Assembly (NCBI GenBank): GCA_905182995.1
Contig: CAJJDP010000060.1
Coordinates: 65,785-129,784 of the forward strand
Direction of reading: 5' to 3'
Source of the DNA: Paramecium octaurelia
Lineage: Eukaryota > Ciliophora > Oligohymenophorea > Peniculida > Parameciidae
DNA: 64,000 bases
The translations under genes were made by a program, and so were the position numbers. Below, piece by piece: positions 63,829 to 64,000 of the stretch (positions are counted from its first letter, which is position 1; every line of letters begins with the position of its first letter). The notes under the pieces are model-generated. The model saw nothing but the letters and a program-made list of their open reading frames with translations, made no database searches and was not told the origin of the DNA.

Positions 63829-64000
63829 ATGAATAGACAAATGAGACTAAGATTGTCTCAAAATAGCGAAAATTTAGAACACTAGAATGAATAATATTAT
63901 TTATCCTAAAAATAATTTAATAAATATCTAACAAAATTAATGTCAGCTGAAAGGCTCTTATAGGAGGAAGTGCCTTATAATTATAGCAACTATTAGAAGG
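63829..64000 (+). CDS. hypothetical protein, 5' part only
   Basis: ATG 63829 opens a frame (MNRQMRLRLSQNSENLEHQN) that stays open with TAA/TAG as Gln to the window end, 57 codons. It is polar and helical. No domain can be assigned from this part. Confidence 0.5.

Overview
The window reads as macronuclear DNA of a ciliate, most likely a Paramecium species. Long reading frames are uninterrupted only if TAA and TAG are read as glutamine and TGA is the sole stop. The genes carry very short introns, about 18-34 nt, of the form GTA...TAG. One gene (11219-12302) is a trichocyst matrix protein, which is typical of Paramecium. Base composition is very AT-rich, intergenic stretches are short and even richer in AT, and no operon-like logic or bacterial feature is visible. 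Under the standard code nearly every gene is shattered, so the models below were rebuilt by reading codons by hand, excising tiny introns, and checking that spliced lengths are multiples of three. Because only one stop codon exists and the DNA is AT-rich, open frames of 60-100 codons occur by chance, so short unsupported frames were left out or scored low.

Layout. 1-5.7 kb: two coiled-coil proteins, a p32/MAM33-like protein and two small hypotheticals. 6.5-10.8 kb: a multi-pass sensor-like protein, an EF-hand protein and a ciliate membrane-protein family member. 11.2-15.7 kb: trichocyst matrix protein, B-box/WD40 protein and hypotheticals. 16.4-25.7 kb: two importin-alpha-like genes, a second copy of the sensor-like membrane protein, a SAS6-like protein, a NOSIP homologue and a small inner-membrane-type protein. 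26.4-36.2 kb: an atypical Rab-like GTPase, a PP2C phosphatase, a multi-pass membrane protein, a zinc-finger protein and coiled-coil or Q-rich proteins. 36.8-44.4 kb: a hypothetical gene with an assembly duplicate, an AK8-like double adenylate kinase, a C2H2 protein and a conventional Rab. 44.5-51.2 kb: a long coiled-coil protein, a broken phosphoglycerate mutase gene and a sedoheptulose-bisphosphatase gene with an assembly duplicate. 52.2-59.9 kb: CRAL-TRIO protein, Tat-SF1/CUS2-like splicing factor, Q-rich protein, ankyrin protein and PP1-type phosphatase. 59.9-64 kb: thioredoxin reductase with an assembly duplicate, a small membrane protein and the start of a last gene.

Three perfect direct duplications of 1.2-1.35 kb are each separated by a single N (38037, 50028, 61161). 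They are best explained as unmerged contig overlaps, so the true locus probably has one copy of each. Genes are mostly unrelated housekeeping, ciliary and signalling genes. Within-window duplications are the two sensor-like membrane proteins, the two importin-alpha genes and a pair of small hypothetical genes (1864 and 25176). I did not find a clearly new multi-gene system. The most interesting items are the degenerate sensor-kinase-like pair, the IBB-less importin-alpha pair, the SAS6-like protein, the Rab-like protein without catalytic Gln or lipidation site, and the mutase pseudogene.
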